Assembly (NCBI RefSeq): GCF_030348825.1
Contig: NZ_JAUCES010000005.1
Location: 2,418,001 to 2,482,000 of the forward strand
DNA: 64,000 nt
Direction of reading: 5' to 3'
Source: Fictibacillus sp. b24
GTDB taxonomy: Bacteria; Bacillota; Bacilli; Bacillales; Fictibacillaceae
Below the pieces are notes generated by a model. The model worked only from the letters and a program-made list of their open reading frames with translations, did not search any database and was not told the DNA's origin. Of this stretch, positions 60,719 to 64,000 are shown piece by piece. The position numbers and the translations under genes were made by a program. The number at the start of each line of letters is the position of its first letter. The stretch's first letter is position 1.

Positions 60719-62539
60719 TTAAAAAGCCTCCTTGGATTCTATTTGAGGAATGTGTAATTTAATTTCGGTTCCCTTTCCTTTTGCAGAATCAATATGAAGG
60801 GATGCACCTAGACTCTCGGATAATTCGTTCATGTTCAGTATGCCATAATGAGGCTCTTGCCTAGCTTTGATCATCGATTCAAATAGCGAAAATCCTTTGC
60901 CATCATCTTTTATCTTAAAAATGACTTGTTCTTTAGAGTAGCTTAAAAGAATTTCGACTTTGCTTGCATCCGCATGCTTTAGCGTGTTATGAAGACTTTC
61001 TTGAAAAATATCAAAAATGACTTTCTCTACCATTGTACTAAGCGGATATCTAGTGCCGCGCTCTTGGAAGCGAAATTGTATGTTATGACCTTCATCTTTT
61101 ACAGCCTTCACTTTGGATTGAATGGCTTGATGAAGTCCTATTCGTTCGGTTGGATATGGGCGCAAAGCGTAGATAGATTCTCGCAAGTCCTTTAAACTTC
61201 CTCTTAATTTTTCAGTACTTACCGCTACAAGCTGTTTTGTTCTTTCAGGCTTTTGTTCAAATACGCGCTGAGCAGTTTCAAGCTGCATAACAGATCCGGC
61301 TAATGTTTGTGCAATGCCATCGTGAATTTCACGGGCAATTCTGTTCCTTTCTTCTAACAGCACCCGTTTTTCACGTTCGGAGATCAGCAGTTTGGATTTC
61401 CAAGCAACCGCCAGCTGATTAACAAGCGTTGCCATTGACTGCTCATCGACAGAGGAAAATGAATGTGTTCTGGTTCTTCCTGTAAGAAGTACACCTGTAA
61501 CTTCATCCTCAATGGTAAGTGGTGCGATCATGATCGACTTTATACTGCTTTGAAAATAATGAAACACCCATTCGTTATCTTCACTCTTTTTATTAAACAA
61601 AACCATTTTAGAGTTAGCCTCAATATGCTGGAGCAAATTCTCTGAAAGATCTTTGCTTGTGGAAAGACCGCCATTTTCGTACGCTAGTTTCCATGTCGTT
61701 CCATCAAAGAGATAAAGAAGCACAGCATCCGTGCCAAGAAACTCTAAAAAAGGAAGTTCAACTTGCTTTAACCAATTCTTTGAAGGTAATTGAGCATTAA
61801 ACGTAGTACTGATATCATAAAGTGCTTTTAACCTGTTTTGCTCCTGACGCAGCCTTGCTATAAAGGAACATATAAGTGCAATTGCGACCAAGGGAGAGAA
61901 GAAAAAGATATAGGAAAAAGCATCTACCACACCACGGTTTTGGCTGCCCAATAAAAACATTAACGTAATGTAGAGAACAGAAAAGAGCGTTACAAGTGTT
62001 TCTGAGATCGTTTTTGTTTTCCAAAATTGAAAATGATAAACTTGCGGCCGTAAAAAAAGCACGATATCGACTATTAAATTATTGAAAAGATAATAAAGAA
62101 TCGCTATTCCAATCATCCGTATTTCAGCGGACCAAAACAGACTCCATTGTGCCGTAAAAGTTGATAATAAAAAGTCTGTCAGATGAACAGCACCAAAAAA
62201 GCTGATCATTAGCTGAGAAGGATTGAATAGTACGATACGCAATGGGCGCTGATTCAAAGCGTTAACTAAACAAACCATGCACCCAAAAACAAAAACCGCT
62301 ATCCCCCATCCGTAAAGAAGCTCAATCGTGTACAGCAAAGGAAAGCTCAGTGCACTTATACCTTTCCAGATTGGAATCGGATAATACTCTGTTATAAAGA
62401 GAAAGATCAATAGCGTTAAGAATACGAGAAGATCTGGTGTTTTGGAAATCGAAAACAGACTTAGAATCAAAATGACCATACCTGCTGCAATAATAAGCGA
62501 AACAAATGAACTAGCTGCTTTATCCCGGTTTATCCCCAT
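60719..62539 (-). CDS. Membrane sensor histidine kinase (HisKA_3, NarX/DegS class) with GAF domain
   Basis: 606 residues. About seven or eight transmembrane segments (10-225) form an unassigned sensory membrane domain. A GAF-like domain follows (about 240-385), then HisKA_3 dimerisation with the phosphoacceptor His in [18 protein letters not shown] near 405, and a HATPase_c domain with N box [14 protein letters not shown] near 520 and G boxes KDDGKGF and GKGTEIKL. It phosphorylates the regulator encoded next. I start at ATG 62539 with AGGTGAG about 5 bases upstream; the in-frame GTG at 62548 lies within that site. The signal sensed is unknown. Confidence 0.88.
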   Translation of the reverse strand: MGINRDKAASSFVSLIIAAGMVILILSLFSISKTPDLLVFLTLLIFLFITEYYPIPIWKGISALSFPLLYTIELLYGWGIAVFVFGCMVCLVNALNQRPLRIVLFNPSQLMISFFGAVHLTDFLLSTFTAQWSLFWSAEIRMIGIAILYYLFNNLIVDIVLFLRPQVYHFQFWKTKTISETLVTLFSVLYITLMFLLGSQNRGVVDAFSYIFFFSPLVAIALICSFIARLRQEQNRLKALYDISTTFNAQLPSKNWLKQVELPFLEFLGTDAVLLYLFDGTTWKLAYENGGLSTSKDLSENLLQHIEANSKMVLFNKKSEDNEWVFHYFQSSIKSIMIAPLTIEDEVTGVLLTGRTRTHSFSSVDEQSMATLVNQLAVAWKSKLLISEREKRVLLEERNRIAREIHDGIAQTLAGSVMQLETAQRVFEQKPERTKQLVAVSTEKLRGSLKDLRESIYALRPYPTERIGLHQAIQSKVKAVKDEGHNIQFRFQERGTRYPLSTMVEKVIFDIFQESLHNTLKHADASKVEILLSYSKEQVIFKIKDDGKGFSLFESMIKARQEPHYGILNMNELSESLGASLHIDSAKGKGTEIKLHIPQIESKEAF

Positions 62540-62644
62540 TTTTCTCACCTGCTTTATTTAAATGCCTCTTATAAAAAACCTGTCTAAATAATCTGTCAAT
62601 TTATTCTATTATATCATAGGGTTTCAACCGCTTTATTCAGCCGT

Positions 62645-62698
62645 AAAAAAACCGAAATTAGTCGAATGGCATATGCCGCTGACCAATTTCGGAAAAAA
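62645..62698 (-). terminator. Terminator of mgtE, possibly bidirectional
   Basis: CCGAAATT (62652-62659) pairs with AATTTCGG (62685-62692); inside lies a further GGCATATGCC palindrome. The minus strand continues with TTTTTTTA and the plus strand has AAAAAA. Confidence 0.8.
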
Positions 62699-62791
62699 CT
62701 AATGTTTTATTTCATTATCGCATGTTAAAAGAGTGTGTTCTATTGAGCAAAAGATGTAGATTTCATAGTACGAAATATCTAACCTGATAAA

Positions 62792-64000
62792 CTATAATAA
62801 ATGAGATAAGAACATTGTAGCTGTACCAAAATAAACTAAAAGCGAAAAAATATCATTCAATGTTGTAATGAGCGGCCCTGACGCTACAGCCGGGTCAATC
62901 TTAAGTCTGTAAAGCAGCAATGGAATCAGTGTACCTGCTAAGGTTCCAATAATTAAAGTGAAAAATAAAGAGCTTCCAACTACTAAACCTAAAATCAGAT
63001 TACCTTTCCATAGATAAGCCACGATCGAAATTAAGATACCACATGTAACACCTATAATAAAACCAACACCAAATTCACGCATGATTAATTTAATAATTGT
63101 CTGGCGGTCAATGTCGTGTGACACGAGTCCGCGCACTACAACGGCAAGAGACTGTGTTCCGGTATTTCCAGTCATACCCGCAATCATTGGCATAAAGTAT
63201 GTGAGAGCTACTGCTTTTTCAATCGTTCCTTCAAATGTACTGATAATGCTTCCTGACAGAATTCCGATAAAGAGGAGTAAAATCAGCCAAGGAAGTCTTC
63301 GATATGAAGCGATAAGTGCACTCGTCTGGAAATCAATTGATTTACCAGTCGCTGATAATTTCTCAATATCTTCATTTGCTTCTTCAATTAATACGTCTAG
63401 CACATCATCGACCGTGACAATTCCTATTAATCGATCTTGTTCATCTGTTACAGGAACTGCGATAAAGTCGTAACGCTCTATCGTTCGGGCTACTTCTTCC
63501 TGATCGGTTTCTGCAGGCACGGAGATGACCCTGTTGTACATAATATCTTCTATCTTTTCGTGCATCTCAGCTAATAGGAGGTCACGATAAGAAACTACAC
63601 CAACGAGTTTTTTATCATCGTCGATCACATATAGGTAATAGATGTTCTCAGCAAATCCTGCGAACGTTTTAAGTTTTTCAACCGCATCGCGAACGGTGTA
63701 CACTTGCGGAATCCAAACAAAACGGTTCGTCATAATTCCACCAGCAGTATCTGAATCATATTGCATCAGGCTTTGAACTGTTTTGGATTCATCTGCTTTC
63801 ATCGATGATAAGAAATCCTGAATCTCATTAACGTCCAAGTTGCCAAGAAGATCGGCAAGGTCATCGTTTTCCATTAAGTTCATGATATGAGATGATCGTT
63901 CTATGCCCAGTTTATGCAGAATCTCCATTTGCAGATCGCTTTCAAGTTCTTGAATTAATGAAGCAATCTGTCTAGTTGTTAAAAAGGTGACGAACTTATG
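62792..64000 (-). CDS. mgtE: Magnesium transporter MgtE, 5' truncated by window edge
   Basis: Mg2+ channel/transporter gated by intracellular Mg2+. About 402 of some 450 residues are in the window; the frame is open to base 64000, so the ATG at 63928 is internal. Order: MgtE N domain (helical, with NLMENDDLADLLGNL repeats and SDTAGGIMT at its end), two CBS domains (YVIDDDKKLVGVVSYRDLL and PVTDEQDRLIGIVTVDDVLDV), a plug helix and five transmembrane segments containing PMIAGMTGNTGTQSLAVVVRG, the pore signature. The C-terminus ends in the membrane as usual. Any M-box leader would lie outside the window. Confidence 0.94.
   Translation of the reverse strand, partial: HKFVTFLTTRQIASLIQELESDLQMEILHKLGIERSSHIMNLMENDDLADLLGNLDVNEIQDFLSSMKADESKTVQSLMQYDSDTAGGIMTNRFVWIPQVYTVRDAVEKLKTFAGFAENIYYLYVIDDDKKLVGVVSYRDLLLAEMHEKIEDIMYNRVISVPAETDQEEVARTIERYDFIAVPVTDEQDRLIGIVTVDDVLDVLIEEANEDIEKLSATGKSIDFQTSALIASYRRLPWLILLLFIGILSGSIISTFEGTIEKAVALTYFMPMIAGMTGNTGTQSLAVVVRGLVSHDIDRQTIIKLIMREFGVGFIIGVTCGILISIVAYLWKGNLILGLVVGSSLFFTLIIGTLAGTLIPLLLYRLKIDPAVASGPLITTLNDIFSLLVYFGTATMFLSHLL

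Overview
The window looks like chromosomal DNA of a low-GC, spore-forming Bacillaceae. The evidence is Bacillus-type gene content (gerA-type germination operon, addAB-sbcDC, rocD, RsbR stressosome protein, YisL and AsnO homologues), strong AGGAGG-type ribosome sites and U-tailed terminators. The many intergenic hairpin repeats suggest a Fictibacillus-like genome, but that genus guess is inference. I see no rRNA, tRNA, CRISPR array or prophage. One IS3-family insertion sequence is present. The first gene (GH13 glycosidase) and the last (mgtE) are cut by the window edges.

Layout. 1-6.0 kb: glycosidase, MATE exporter, asparagine synthetase (asnO type), AI-2E-family permease. 6.3-18.6 kb: a complete methionine salvage locus. 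One SAM-I riboswitch heads mtnW-mtnX-mtnB-mtnD on the minus strand. mtnE and mtnU are divergent. A second SAM-I riboswitch heads mtnK-mtnA followed, with overlapping stops and starts, by a three-gene sugar-type ABC importer that is probably the methylthioribose uptake system. 18.9-20.3 kb: IS3-family element inserted in the loop of a terminator. 20.3-30.6 kb: FIST-PAS-GGDEF-EAL protein, YisL, RocD, an SDR/ALDH/FAH catabolic operon and a B12-binding radical SAM protein. 31-37 kb: YknW/YknX-like pair and a gerA-type operon. 37.2-49.0 kb: addB-addA-sbcD-sbcC double-strand-break repair operon. 50-54.8 kb: signalling genes, including a diguanylate cyclase behind a c-di-GMP-I riboswitch, a small kinase, a WYL protein and an RsbR paralogue. 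55-64 kb: cell-wall amidase, MarR-MFS efflux pair, GNAT protein, NarL-type two-component system and MgtE.

The least explained material is between the genes. Twelve copies (A to L) of a ~128 bp element fold as long imperfect hairpins. Their stems differ between copies but stay paired (GGTGC/GCACC, GATGC/GCATC, GGTAC/GTACC, GACGC/GCGTC), which is covariation visible by eye. Three copies carry the same ~126 bp second hairpin module nested at one position. A separate class of 20-21 bp tandem arrays lies only between convergent genes, and two of the three arrays end in an identical hairpin. I consider these two repeat systems, plus the SAM-controlled transporter operon, the best candidates for follow-up.
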